From positions 13,406,790 through 13,470,789 of the forward strand of contig NC_052017.1 in assembly GCF_015832195.1 (NCBI RefSeq): a stretch of 64,000 nt of DNA. Reading direction: 5' to 3'. The notes under the pieces were generated by a model. That model made no database searches. It saw only the letters and a program-made list of their open reading frames with translations, and was not told the origin of the DNA. Of this stretch, positions 1-18,900 are shown piece after piece. Source of the DNA: Motacilla alba alba (lineage: Eukaryota > Chordata > Aves > Passeriformes > Motacillidae). The translations under genes and the position numbers were made by a program. Positions within the stretch are counted from its first letter, which is position 1. Each line of letters begins with the position of its first letter.

Positions 1-130
1 AGTGTCAACTCATCAGGGAAACCACCCTCTGGCCTGGTACCGTCACCTCAGAAAGTTCTCACCTCCACTGTCAACAGTGGCTATAACACCAAAAAGATAG
101 GGAAGAGGCTCAGTATACAGCTAAGGAAAG
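1..130 (+). CDS. PARD3: PARD3 exon: linker and first strand of PDZ2 (partial at window edge)
   Basis: Read in frame 1, the first 43 codons run from SVNSSGKPPSG to KKIGKRLSIQLRK and end with a single g, completed to Gly by the next exon (phase 1). The donor after base 130 is gtaagg, a good consensus. Mammalian PARD3 has the same SGYNTKKIGKRL segment just before PDZ2, and the bird copy differs mainly in the Ser/Pro-rich linker. IGKRLSIQLRKG is the beta-1 strand leading into the carboxylate-binding loop. The left boundary of the exon is not visible, because the open frame reaches base 1. Confidence 0.93.
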
Positions 131-3100
131 GTAAGGCACCAGCGTGCTCCTCGTGCAGCAGTAGATGTGTGTGTAGGGTATGGGTGTGCCCAGTGCCACT
201 GTCCTGAGCAAGAGCACGGGGAGTGCGGTGGGTTGATTTTTCCAGCCAAGGCACTGACTTGTCGCTGAGAGCCGGCCCAGGAGACCCACCCTGCCTTCAG
301 CGTGTGCAGCATGCTTACAAAAAGCCATTTTCAGGAGTGCTTAAACATTTTTTTCTCTTTCTCAACTAATAAAGTAGTGCAGTGGCCTCAAATTCTGTTG
401 GCCAAGACCCAGGGAGTGGAGAACTATTTAATGTAAACAACTAAGCAAAAATGGCCCATGTTCTGTACTTCACAGTTAAGACTTCTCAAACTGAGTTTTG
501 CCTTTAGATTTTAAGAGTGTTTTAGATCCAGTTAGTAGATTGGACCTTCTAATTTTCAGCTAAAGCTTTCATTTTTTTCCACTGAGTTGTTGAAACCTTT
601 GGTTGAGATGTAATGTGATATTTCCTGTCTTGGCCCTTACGTTAATATAATTTGAATGGGGGTGAGTGACACTATTTAAAGTAGTGTGTGCTTATCTCAT
701 CATCTGTGTTATATGTGCACGTGTAGGTGCATTGGTACATCCGTGAAATTTTTATGATGTGAGAAAATTTGGTATTTTTTTGTAGTTAACATGTAGATGC
801 TTTTAAGATAGTTGGAAGTATAATAAAATGACATTTAGATGCCAGTATTCTTAGATCTTGGGAAATGAATTTTTTAAAGGATTATACATGCTGTAAGGTT
901 TATGGTATTCAAATGAACATGTTTAAGATTAGCTATAATTTGCTCTCTAGCAACAAGAACAGTATTTACATTACACAGCAGAAAGTTTACCCATATGACA
1001 GTATTCTCCATGAACTTGGGGTACATTCCCCTTAAGATACTCTTATGTGCTTAATGTTAATGATATTTATTAATTAACATTTTTATTGAAAGACATTGAA
1101 GACAGTGCATTGAATGGTAGAGATTTTACAGTTTCACAGGTACCAGGCTACTTGTCACATTATCATTATGCTTTCCTTTCTATGAACTTCACATGAACCA
1201 CCAGATTGCTTCTTTCTGGTTGCTGAATTTTAAGCTCTACAAACTTGGATGACATAAGGTTGAGTTGACAGTTTGCTTCTGTTGTTGATGCTCCTTCAAG
1301 AATTTCACTAGGCCATCAGCTCAGATCAGCTTACTTGGAAAAAACTTGCTGTTATTGGTTGAGTAAGGAATCAGTGTGCTTATAAATATTCTCTCAGTCA
1401 CTACAGCGATTTTTACCTGGGTTTTTCGTGTCTGTGGAAGTCTTTAGAAGTATTACTTGGACAGTACATGAAATAATTCTCAGCCAGAAGTGGAAATAAA
1501 CATTTCATATTATTAAAAAACCACCAACAAATAACTATATAATGGGGGACCACAATATTTTTGCGTGAAACAAATACGGTGTTACAGCTCCTCATAAGAT
1601 GCAAGAATATAATTTGGCGTTTTCCTGGATTTTTGGCTGTGACATGATGTTATATTTGGTCATCTTGCACTGGATACTGTTTCAGAAATACTGCCCCCGA
1701 GGCTATAATGTAATTTATCCTTGCTGGCACTAATATCTTAGGTGGGTTTGGAGTAAAGAAGATGCATGCTACCTGTTGATGAAAAGTGATCTCGAAGATA
1801 CTTTAACATCTAGTTGATACCAGAGGAGTTTGATGGCTCTTACAAAGTTGTCACTTTCAAAGTAAGAACTTTGAAATATATTTAGAATATATTTCAGAAA
1901 TTTAAAGGGGATATTTGTTTCTAACAGTTGGCTTATTTGAGAATACTCCTTATGGTAGAATGGCACCTTACTCAGCCTATAGATCAAGGTAGAAACTATG
2001 CTTTATGCATGGCAAAAATAAAGAAAATGTGCATAAGGAAAGATGCCTTTTTATCATTGCTGTCTTTCATTTGTTAATATCCACTGTAGAAAGAAGCATG
2101 CCCTCCCATTTTGACTTAACATTTGATCACTCTGAGAACACACATATGGAGCAATGAATGCAGCAATATGCTTTGGGATGCCCCAAGTATTTTGTTGTAA
2201 ATATGAGTTCAGTAGGGATGTTGGTTGTTTTTGATGATTATTTCCAAGGAAGGATGTTGTAATAATACAGGCTTTATAGATATTTAACAAATCTTCTTTT
2301 TTGTAGTTGACAGGCAGCTGTTGTTTCACCAGTTAGCATTATTACTTTAAAAACTCATTGTGGGGTGCAATAAGGCATGCAAAGTGTCTTCTTGAAATTC
2401 AGTTTTCATTTAACCTGGACATTCTGATAATGGATGTAGTATATGAGAATTGACTCTTTTTTAGTACAGACAGACCCTCTTTATTACAGCTGTATTTTTA
2501 TATATTGCATAAGCTTTATGATATAGGGTGACAATCATAGAATAACCCTACAATATGTGCTTCTGTAATTATGATTTCTTAATATTTATTGCTGATTTGG
2601 CATTTTAAAATAACGTGAACTTTCATAGGATTTAGCTGTTTAATAAAGTCAGAGGAGAAGGTCAGTCATATGTTTCAGTCAATGTGGAATGTTTGTTGGC
2701 TTTTCTAAATGAAAATGGATATCTGTTTATCTTGCCTTAAAGGTCAAGGCCTGAACTTTTAGCATATAGATGTAGGGGTTATTGCTGATATTCTAATGCC
2801 ATTAAGGCTGTATAGCAGTCTAGCTTAATAGCTCACACAAATTAAGATAATGCAAGACATGACAGTGAGCCTGTGTTTGTATACATTTTGGTGTAAACTG
2901 ATACACAGTAAGTATAAATAAATAAAAATAGTTCTTTGCAGCTAATGAATAAAGAAGATAAGACCACTGATACAACACCCAGAGTGTTAGGATGAACCTT
3001 GAGCTCATATGCACCAGGACACTCCCAGAGTGTTCCTTCTTTGGCTGCAAGTGTTTGAGCCAATGCAACTGAGAGGAATTTAGTCCAACACTTCTAAATA

Positions 3101-6100
3101 ATAAATAACCAATTATATAGCAAATGGCTCTAAGCCTCAGTCTTTGAGCACTTAGTAACTCACAGCATTTAGCCTGATACTCACTAAAGCATTCAAAAGA
3201 CTGCTTTTCCACTGGACATTGTGCTACTCAGATTTCATATCTACTGCTTTTGATACTGCTGTACTGAGACAAGCCTGAAGTACTCGGTCTGGAAATTAGC
3301 TCAATCTTATTCGTTTGCCCTTCAGTATAATGCTCATTGCATCATATGATTTCTATCTATAACTACATGTTTGTATAGCTAAATTAAACATAAAATTCAG
3401 GAAGTAAAATGTCAGCACTGAGCTCATGTTTCTTAAGTTGGTCTTAGTTCCACCAAATATTTTGCTAATTTTTTGTCTGAAGTATTCATTGCATCAGGGC
3501 TTCAGTCCATATCTCCCCACTTCCAGAGGATGGCTTAGCCACTGACCATGGCAGTTGTGATTCTCTCTTCCTTTTTGGTCTCTTGCAAAACAAGAAAAAG
3601 AAAGGGAAAGAAATGGGTGACAGCACTGTCAGGAAAGCTGTAGCAGTTACCATGTCCATCACAAACAGGACACAGCAGCTCCGTTCTAGAAGATGAATCC
3701 TGAAACAAAGGAGGTACCTCTGCACAGTACAGGAGAGAAAAATGGTTAAATTGTAGATGTGAGCAGGATTATGAGGCTTTGCTCTTCAGAGTTCCTTGTG
3801 TTCCTGTTTGGCTTGCTGGCCTTGCTGAGGTTAATAATGTCATCTTGTATACAGAGCTGATCTGAAACTCTGCAAGTCCCACCAGGGGAGGGACTGGGCA
3901 TTCAGTGCCATGGCACAGTGAGACCCAGCCCTGCTGCACCCAAGTTCCTTTCTTCAAGAAGCTGTTAGAGACACAAATAAGTTGGCATAGATAGTTTGGG
4001 AGTATGCTAATTTGAAATGGCATCATATTTGCTCTGGAGTGGAGTGTGGAGCACATCTATGGACAGTTACTTGCTTTGCTTGGGTTCATATATAACCCAA
4101 GAGAGAGTGTATAAGACAGGACCCTGAACTTGTCTGTAAGATACCCTGCATCATGGATCTGAAGTGTACAGATTTATATGCATTTTTCATTATACTCTCC
4201 TGTTTTCCCCACACAGATTCTTGAGCCAGACTTTGAACTGACATTTTAAATTTTTGTTTAAAATTTCTTTTGAAGTGATATGTTCTCTTGAAATTCCTGT
4301 TCAGATGCAGAGTGTTTGTCAGTTTTGAAATGAAGCGTGTAGATGCCTAAATTACTTCAGTGACCTTGAGAAATGAGATTCAAAAGTGAAGCAAATAATT
4401 TTGAGCATTATTAGTCACTGAAGAAGCATAAACTGCATCAGTTTCATCTTTCCATTTTTTAAAATCACCATTAGCAGGCTGTAGCATAAGGGGAAAAGAA
4501 CGTTTCTATTAGGTTGATCAAAGATCTTCTTGAGTGGTCTGAGCTTTACTTGGAGAAAAAAAAACTCACTTGTTCCAAATCACTCAACTACATAAAAATG
4601 GGCATGCAATTAGTCTTGATTCTGTATGTGGCAGCAGAAATTTTGTAGACAGCTGAGCAGTCAGCCTTCTAAGTAATCATTTGCACGTACAATAAGCCTG
4701 ACTACATGTGCACAAATTCTGAAAATACGGGGCTTAAACTAGGAGCAGTAAAATGATCTTGGTTAATTTAGTGATGCCCCTTATTTGCTGTTCAAATCTT
4801 ACAGGAGGTTCAGTCCTTAAAAAAAAAAACAAAACAAAAAACAAACTGGTTTCCAATGTGGAACACTAGGATAATTAGTTCAGCAGTCATCGATTTGGAT
4901 CTGGATCTTCAGAAAAAGTATCCTGTGAAAAAAACAGGGGGCTAAAATGCTTGGAAGGATAGTGTCTGCCCTGACTATTATTAGAGATCATTTGGCCCTT
5001 CTGCTCAGTTTTATTATAATATTATCTCTCTCCTTATTCTCCATCCCAGTATAATCTACTACTTTCATTAAGTGGCAGTGCTTTATTTTGTAATGTTTGT
5101 GATTTTGTGTGACGTGCTTTTTCGATCTGAAACCAACCTTGCTTATTGTTTCAGGAGAGGGAGAGTGTGTTCTTTGTCTTGCATGAAGAATCTACACTTT
5201 CCCCTAACAGTCCTTTAGTCTGCCTGAGGACTGTTGACCCACGAGTTGTCCTTGTTAAGATTGCTCAGAAACATCCTCTACCTTTCTTGCATAACTACTA
5301 AATAAATGTGGTGCCCAATTGTCAGTTTTTCAATGTTTTCTATTGTTTTAGAAGTGAAGTTTTCTGTGTTTCTTGTTGTTGTTTGTTTGTTTGTAGTTGT
5401 TCTAAATTTGGAGAGATCTGTATTGAGCGCCCTGAGAATTCATATGCATTTTCTTAAATTAGACTTGAAGGAAGAGCATGATTTACTTTTAGCAGTGCTT
5501 ACAGTGCTGAAAGGCAAGACAGCTGTCTTGAGAGGTACCACAAGATGTTGCCAGTGTAGGTCCTTCAGTTCTTTACTGGATTCTGGACCATTGTCCTTTT
5601 GAGAGGATGAGAATACTGCAGAGGTGATCCTGGCTTTTTGTTTCGTATGCTGTCTGTATTTCTACCCAGGAGCAGATTTTGGGGCTGAGAATTTAGACCT
5701 GCAGTTGGTGAATGAGGAACCCATAACTTTTTGCAAAGGATAGCCTTAGAAAGACAGAAATGTTATGCCAGACACATTCTTTCCGCAATCAAGAAGGTAA
5801 ATCCAGCACTGTGAGAAATTAAACAGTCCTTCTCTGGGAGATGAGAGTCTAGCCACCTGTAGTAAAATGTAAAAAAAATTTTAACATTCTGTCAGTTTAT
5901 GTTCAGACTGCTTCCAAATGAAATTATGATGTTCATTTTGAAAATATGTTTAATTAAATTATAGGAATGGATTTCGTCCCCCTTTTACCTTAAAGCTACT
6001 GGAACTTTTTTTTTTTCCGAAACAGCAACTGACACATCAAATCTGTCACTTTTCTGTTTGTACAAAATAGATCTTTACCATTGTAACTGCCCTTTTTATT

Positions 6101-6122
6101 CATTTAAAACTACTTTGTCTTC

Positions 6123-6144
6123 AGCTCAGAGCTGGCTCTGAGCT
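6123..6144. repeat. Near-perfect palindrome, 10-bp arms
   Basis: The arm AGCTCAGAGC at 6123-6132 is followed by TG and then its exact reverse complement at 6135-6144. A two-base gap makes a stable cruciform or RNA hairpin less likely than a paired binding site. Chance occurrence in an intron this long is possible. Confidence 0.7.
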
Positions 6145-8017
6145 CTTGAGGGTAATGAGACTTTAAAAGGCGTGTTCACCATCACATTCAGGAAAAAAGG
6201 AGAGCTGCTGATTTATCGAAGAAGCCTAAGAATTTGAATTACACAAATTAGTGGGTAATTTTTAGAAGTTATTATCACTTGGTGTAATTTGATCATTGTC
6301 AGAGATGACAGCTATAGAAGGAAGAAAATGTTTTCTACCCTTTAAAAAATTTACCCTTTTTAAAATCTAGGAGAAATTAAGGTGAACATAGCTCAAAAAA
6401 ATCTAAACATTGCAAAGTAAAGCTCCCGGCTTTGTGTAGGATGACTCCTGTGTTTTCTGAAATACGGGAATTTCTTCTGTTTTCTATTCATTGTGGTTCT
6501 GCCTGTATATGTGTCCAGTCTCTCCTGTATTACTAGCATAGATCAGAGGAGCCTACAATATGTTTGCACAGTTCACTCATTATTATAATGCTGTTTTACA
6601 CCCTAAGAACTGAAAACATTTTAGCAGCAGGGAGATATTAAGATCTTATATGTATTTCTATCAACAGGAGAATGGAAATGAATGGAGTGGAGAGAACTAA
6701 ATCAGTTATGTGAATAAAAAAGAAAAAAAAAATTAAAATCAATTCAGTCACAGAAGTCATATTTATTTTTGTCCTCGGTTGGATGTATCCATGTATTTCC
6801 CAGTGTTGTGAACATCTAATTTCTATATAATAAGCACAGTAGTTTTTGCAGCCCTATCATCCAGGGAAGAGCAGCTATGGGGCGTGAACGGCCAACTGAA
6901 GCAGAGAAATGGTAAAAGGAAAATTGTACCCAAAAGCTGCCTCATGCAAAGCTGCACAGAGCAGCACAGTAAAACACAGCCCAGTTGAGACCCGTTCTTT
7001 CTACAGAAATAAGTAATTAGAATTTTCTTCCTCTTATATCTGGGCTCAGTGTGGATTTGTGACGATCTGCAGGATTTGGTAAAGACTTTCTGGAGGTTTG
7101 ACAGCAGAAAATGTCACAGTCCAAATTTATATCCTGTGTGCATTTGTAATGTGAAAATTTCAACTTCTGTTTTTTCCATAGGGGTTTGAAGTGCTGTGTG
7201 TGAACCAGACATCTGTAATGATGCTGTAATCAGGCAATGGAGATTAAGCTTATTAATAATGAAATATTGTCCTGGGAGTGCATTCATGTTCTGATACTAC
7301 TTTAGAAATTTTAGCAGACAAAACCTGTACTCAAAGATAAGTACTCAGTGCTGATCCTTATAATAAGAAAAAGATAAATTCCATAAAAAGCTGAGATGTG
7401 ACTTAAAAAAACCTTATTCAGATCATCTTCACATATTGCGGGGAATTAAAGAGCTCTATGAATGTTTCAAGCATCATTAAAATTGGGAGGTCTCCTAAGT
7501 AAAATATGGATGTTATGAGACCTAGTATTTTTTTTATCTCTATGTTACAGCACAGATAAATTTTATATTTGCCTGAAAGTGAATGAAGACTTTCAAATTC
7601 AAATGTCAACTGTCTTGAATGCTGCAGAAGGAAGGGAAGTTTTCTCAAAATAATTAGCCTGGAGGAACTCATCCATATTTCCTGAACAATGAGATCTACA
7701 TGCCCTTACTGTGCATACAGGAGCACTTAGTTATGTTCAAGATGAAGATTTTAAAAGCTTGTGTCATGCCCAGTCATGTCACCTGGGTCAGTTTACTTCT
7801 TAGCATGATTTCTGTCTTGATAATAAAATGTATTGTACTAAATTTTAATCAAATGCAGTTGTGCAGATTTCAGAAATCTGTATGTTGAGTAGTGGTTACT
7901 ATATTTGGTTCCTGCTTTCTTTTCATGTATGAATATTAATCTGCTCTCTAGGAGAGTAGGCTTAGCAATTAAACATGGGCAACAGAAATGAATTAATTTA
8001 CAGAAATTAAGTAACAT

Positions 8018-8990
8018 TGTGGTGAGTTGACCTTGGACAAGGTGCTCACCAAGCAGCTCTATCACTCATGCTCCTCAGCTGGACAAGGGAAGCGAAACAC
8101 AGCGAAAAGCTTGTGGGTTGAGATAAGACCAGGGAGAGATCACTCACCAGTTACTGTCACAGGTGAAACCAACTTGACTTGGGGAAATTAATTTAATTTT
8201 TGTCAATCAAATCAGGGTAGGGTCATGAGAAATAAAACCAAGTCTTCAGACATATTCTCCTGACTCCTGCCTTGCTCCTGGACTCATCTTTACTTCTTGA
8301 ATTCTCTACCTCCTCTTCCCAGCAGTGCACAGGGATGGGGAATGGGAGCTGCAGTCGGTTCATTGCACATTGTCTCTGCCACTCCTTTCTCCTCAGAGGG
8401 AGGATTCCTCACAGTTTTGTGTTGCTCCAGAGTGGGGTCCTTCCTGTGGGAGACAGTCCTTCCGTGGTGAACCTTACCCACAGGCTGCAGGTCTCCAAGA
8501 ACTGTTTCAGTGTGGGGCTGACCCTTCCTTCCATGGGGTCAGTCCTTCAGGAAGAGAATGCTCCAGTGTCAGTCCCCCAAAAGGCTCACAGATCCCGCCA
8601 GCAAACCTGCTCCACCATAGGCTCCTGTCCATGGCGCCACAGGTCCCTGCCAGGAGCCTTCTCCAGTGCAGGCTTCCCATAGGGAGCTGCCTCCTTTGGG
8701 CATCTCCCTGCTCTGGTGTGGAGTCCTCCACAGGCTGCAAGTGGATCTCTGCTGCACCATGGACCTACATGGATTGCAGGGGGACAGCTTCCTCTCCATC
8801 ATCTTCACTATGGGCTGCAGGGAAATCTCTGCTGCAGCAGCTGGAGCACCTCTTCCCTTTTCTTCTGCATTGACCTTGGGATCTGTAGATCTCTTGCTCA
8901 CTCATCTCTCTGGCTGCTGTTGCACAGTTGTTTTTTCTTTTTTTTTTTCCTTCTGAGATACATTAACACCTCAAATGGTTCAGTAGCTCT
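8018..8990 (+). mobile_element. Avian endogenous-retrovirus LTR (ERVL-like), + orientation
   Basis: The left edge TGTGGTGAGTTGACC, the purine-rich start, an AATAAA-like segment near 8230 and the middle of repeated short units built on CTCCACAGGCTGCAG / TCCAGTGTGG match a long LTR family familiar from bird genomes. About 970 bases are recognisable. Similarity fades after the T-rich run near 8935-8950, so the right end is approximate. Open frames across 8272-8956 on both strands come from the GC-rich repeats and are not genes. No internal retroviral coding sequence was recognised, so it is most likely a solo LTR. The family name is from memory and the class is inferred. Confidence 0.75.
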
Positions 8991-9789
8991 GTCTTTAACA
9001 CAGTTTGTGTTAAGCTTGCCAGGGCTCGTAGCTGGTGACTGTTTCATAAAAGTTTGGTTTCTGTCGCCATGGCATTTTACAAAGGTGCATGCTGTGTAGC
9101 TTTTTGGGACCTGCCTGGTACTGCTGAGTCCTAACTGCAGGTTGCCATTGTAGGTCAGCTAAATGTAGGTTGGGCCTGTGTATGCCCAGCAAGGTGCCTT
9201 GATAACCTCTGAGAAGCTTCAAATGCAAGCTGTGGGTGCTGACACTGTGTTGGGGGGCTCTCCACCGGATGGCCAGCTATTTTCATGCTGCATTAAGTGT
9301 CCTGAATAGACTTGATGTGTAATGTTGAGGGGGGCAGTGGTAGGTTTTTGTAGAGTTCCAGGGGTTGTTGGTAACATTGCATAGATTGTATCTAAGAGAG
9401 GATCACAAATGACCCTTCTGTGTGGTAGGAAAGGCTTCTGTTTGTCCTCAGCTTGTGAATCCCGGAACTGATTGTATACCTAATTTCTCTGAAATACAGA
9501 CAAGTCTCATTTGCTGTATTGACTGGACTCCCACTCTGGATTTTTCCAGGTCATTTTAAGTGCCTCTGTTTTGCTTCAGTCTGTCTTGGCCAAGTGTAGT
9601 CAGTCACCTGGATGTACAGCAGGACCTCAGAAGTGGCAGCCTGGCTTTGCTCCCTGCCTGCATGACAGACAGTGGGGTGGAACCCAGCGAGAGCTGAGGT
9701 GAAGCCTGGGGGCAGAGGAGCTGTTGACTGAAAACAGCCTGAGGTCCCCAGAACAGGAGAAATGAGGCCGCTGAGCTCCAGTACTGTCA

Positions 9790-9837
9790 CCTGCCAGTGT
9801 TCACAAGTGAGACACCCTGCCAGTGTGCACAAGTGAG
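9790..9837. repeat. Imperfect 26-bp tandem duplication
   Basis: The 22-base segment CCTGCCAGTG-TTC-ACAAGTGAG at 9790-9811 recurs at 9816-9837 with one mismatch, giving a 26-bp period. It lies just upstream of the coding-like open frame that begins at 9823 and overlaps its first codons. Confidence 0.8.
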
Positions 9838-10191
9838 CTGACAGAGCCCCATGCCCAGCAGCATTGGCTGACTGTCGCCAGTGAAAGAGCTGCAAAGGAA
9901 AAAGAAAGGATCATTGATGAGATCCAGATTGACAAGGGGGAAGACAGTGATAGGATATCAGATATGCTTTGTTCTGATTCCTTGTCACTCAACTCATCTG
10001 AAATAGAAAGTCAGAAATATGGCAATGACTTGGAAGTCATCAGAATAGCAAGTTGCAGGGAGTGCCTGCTGAGCCACCTGTGCCCAGACTCAGTGCTTCA
10101 GCTACAGCTTTCTTGTAGATCTTTTGTTTTCTTTTTTTGTCATAAAGTAATTCTTGCATCTTATCTGTATTTTCATGGATTGTATCAGTGA
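9823..10191 (+). other. Unassigned coding-like open frame in the first intron
   Basis: A 122-codon open frame. Its middle part (about 9880-10050) reads like real protein: charged and Lys/Glu-rich, then Asp/Ser-rich (ERAAKEKERI, then DEIQIDKGEDSD, then SDSLSLNSSE). It is not part of PARD3, and I do not recognise the family. No convincing splice sites flank it and its final third is hydrophobic and low-complexity. The main alternatives are a fragment of a processed pseudogene, an exonised transposon piece, or chance. Left unnamed. Confidence 0.25.
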
Positions 10192-10248
10192 AGCATACAT
10201 ACATTCTGCTTGGTAAAAATAATATGAAATATAAAATGTACATTTTAA

Positions 10249-15883
<5,635 letters not shown>

Positions 15884-15922
15884 AATGCAGAACAAAGCCA
15901 GTCACAAATTCCAAAGGAAACG
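15884..15922 (+). CDS. PARD3: PARD3 small exon: PDZ2-PDZ3 linker
   Basis: A 39-base exon of 13 codons, NAEQSQSQIPKET, phase 0 at both ends, with acceptor ttcctttag and donor gtaaga. It matches the mammalian linker NAEPSQMQIPKET with two substitutions. It is too short to stand out on its own. Placement rests on the sequence match, both splice sites and exact continuity between REL upstream and KAEEEE downstream. Being symmetric it could be skipped without a frameshift. Confidence 0.95.
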
Positions 15923-18900
15923 GTAAGAGCTTTGTCTTTTCCATACTGGAAGACTCCCAAATGTTTTTAAATTGATATGGCACTTTTCCATCAAAGTTTT
16001 ACAGATCCTTCTTTCACCTTATATGCTGTAGATGGCTCTCTGTAGCTTTACATTTTAAATGCATTTTTTAAATGTAATTTCAAATACTGTTTGAAAATTA
16101 TACACAATTCTCCTACTGCATATGTTCAAGTGCTATTTGAAATTACATCTCTTATATACAGCCAAAGGCTGAAAGTTAAATGATAAGAGTAGACTTTAGC
16201 TTGGGTTACATATTGAAGCTAATTGTTTAAATCATGCTGATGTGATGGAAATCTAAGATACAAACACAGAAATTAGTCAAGTAGGATTTAAGTCTTAATT
16301 GTATCCTCATAGCAAACCATTGTTAGCTATTTTTGAGAAACTATATGGAAGTAGTATTAAGTTTAACCTTTTGAGGGCTGCACCAGGTCTGTGTTTGGGA
16401 TTCCAGTGAGGCTCTAGACTGAGGTTGTGTAATGTTAATATATCTCATTTTAGTCAAGGGAAAATGATCAGTCCAATATACAGTATACTAATACATCTAA
16501 CAAGTTTGTCTTAAATAAAAGGTGTATTTTATGAATTACCAACAGAGAATATAGCAATAATATATTACCTTAAAGATATACTGGATCTTAATTCAAAACA
16601 CACTTCAAAAAACTCCATTCAGTTTGGTACCTATTTTGAAATTAAATAATAAATTAGGTTATGGAGAAATTGAGAAGATTCACGTTGGCATTTGAAATGA
16701 GTTAGGCTGCTGAAAAACAAAAAGAGCTTGTCTAGATAATTCAGAATGTCTTACCAACAATGGCAAGATGGTGTCTGGAATAAACAGAAAATCAAGACTA
16801 AGTAAGATATGTAAGAGCCAGCTCAGTGAGGTAATCAAGGGTATGTTGGTTGATACTATTAATTTTTCAAGCCTATTGAATGTAACTGTAAAAATGGGAA
16901 TTTGAGTTAAAAGTTGGTAATATTCACTTCTATCCTTCGGGCTTTTAGTGTCCTTCTCTCTGAAAATCATCTGCTTAAGGGCTCTGCAAAACTGTGGGTG
17001 TATCACTGTTTCAGACATGCCTTGCAGTATCTCTTTATTGCATCTCATTAGAGAATGTGTTTTTATCTTGATAGTTTCTTACCACGTACTGCTGATATGT
17101 AAGGAGATCAAAGATCAAAGCTCAGGATAGTATTTCTATCTGCAATTGAATACCATTGAGAATCGAATACCATAATATGTAGGTGCAGCCTTATAAAACT
17201 ATCGTGGCTTTAGGAGTTGAAATTCTACCCCAAAAGCTCATTAAGATAAAGCAGATTGCCTACAAGGTGTTTATAGAAATCAGTTGCTCTTCTGTTGCAA
17301 AGTTAATGTTTTGTAGCAAATTCCGTGGTGAAACCCCTTCTTTGGCATTCTTGGAACCAACGAACTTCATCTAAGGAAAGAGCAAAATAGAATAGGTATC
17401 TCCCATTTGTTCTCTTTAGATGTGGGGTAAAAAATGCTCGTTAATCAGGAGATGATGCAGGAGGGACAGGGAGTGTATGAGTAGCAAGGGATTTCTGAAA
17501 AAAACAGCTAGAAAGCCCTAGCAAGCCTTGAAAATATGGAAGTGAATTGGAAAAGATAGGAAGACTGAGAAACATATGGTTACTGAGGGAATGAAGCTGG
17601 ACACCTGATCAATACAAAAAAATTTGCCTAATGGCTTGGGTTTTTCATTCTTTATGCGTTGGGATTTTTTGTTATTTATTTAAAGGCTCAGAACAACTGT
17701 GATTGATACTAGGAACACCAGGTCTCTTTATATTTACTGACTCCAGTATGTGAATAAAAAAAGGGATTAAATGTGAAAGGTTTTGGTGGGTATTTGTAAT
17801 GCACAATGCTTTTGCACTTATGTCCCTTGTTCCAATCTACTTAGCTTTGGATAAGTGTGATACTTCAGTTTTACAGACCTAATTTTCCTTAGCTGCCCAT
17901 TAATAATGCAGTCACACATTCTTTATTATTATTTTTGAAAGTATTTCTCTTTGCTTTCCTTTATTCTCCTTGGTTCTGCTTCAATACCTATTTATTTCTC
18001 CTCTGTCTACTTTTCAGGTCTTTGAGATTTCTAATCTCGCAATTTCTATTTCTGCGCCTGCTCTGATCTTTGTGCTGTTAGCAGTGAGGTTTTAGTCTCC
18101 AAGTGTCAAGGACTTGATAGTCAAAAACAAAGCAAAAAAACCCAAAACCAACAAAAGAGCATGATGAAGGCAGTGAAGCTACAGAAATGAGAGAGGTGGA
18201 ATGCAAGTCTGTTTTTCATTTAAAGGCAAAATGGTTGTGGGGTTTTTTGTTGTTGTTGCTGTTATGTCTTTGTGGAGTAATAGAAGGAAAATGAATCTTT
18301 GAAATTAAAAAAAAAAAAAAGAAGAATATGAAAAAAAAACTCCCTTGAAAGTAGAAGGCTTGAAATAAAATCACAAAATATCAAGCCTAACTTATCATTC
18401 TTTACTCAGGGGTTACTTTTATGTAACTGTTACTTTGAAATGGTTTGCATGAATATTGTGGCACTTGGATGCAGTAGTTAGTCCTCAGAGAGGTAATGAA
18501 AGAAAATCTTGAAGGTAATTTTATTCCTAATTTGTGGCCTGAAATCCTTGACAGAGTTATTCCTTACAACCCATATAAGGAAGCATATGAATTCAGTTTT
18601 TTAATGCACCATCACAGAATATAGATTCTCCGTCTTAAACTTCCACATAGGAAGATTTTGAGAGGCTCACACAATTTAAGCTCTTCTGTCCAGTTTTACA
18701 TAAGAAATGCAAATTGCTGATGCAGCTTCAGCCTCTATCCAGTAACTGTGCCCTGGTGAAAACAGGACTGGTGTTTTTGCCTTCTGCTGGGCTTATGAAC
18801 AGAGCCATCGCTCTGCTTCCTCATGAAACGAGGAAATCTCCTGTATCTTGGTTGAAAGGTTGTTTCAGCCAGCCACAAGTTTGTGCCATGTGTATAGCTG

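Noticed and set aside
8272..9099. Several overlapping open frames on both strands, up to 182 codons
   Set aside because: They lie in or just beyond the GC-rich LTR at 8018 to about 8990. They have no protein-family features, and their length is explained by repeated GC-rich units.
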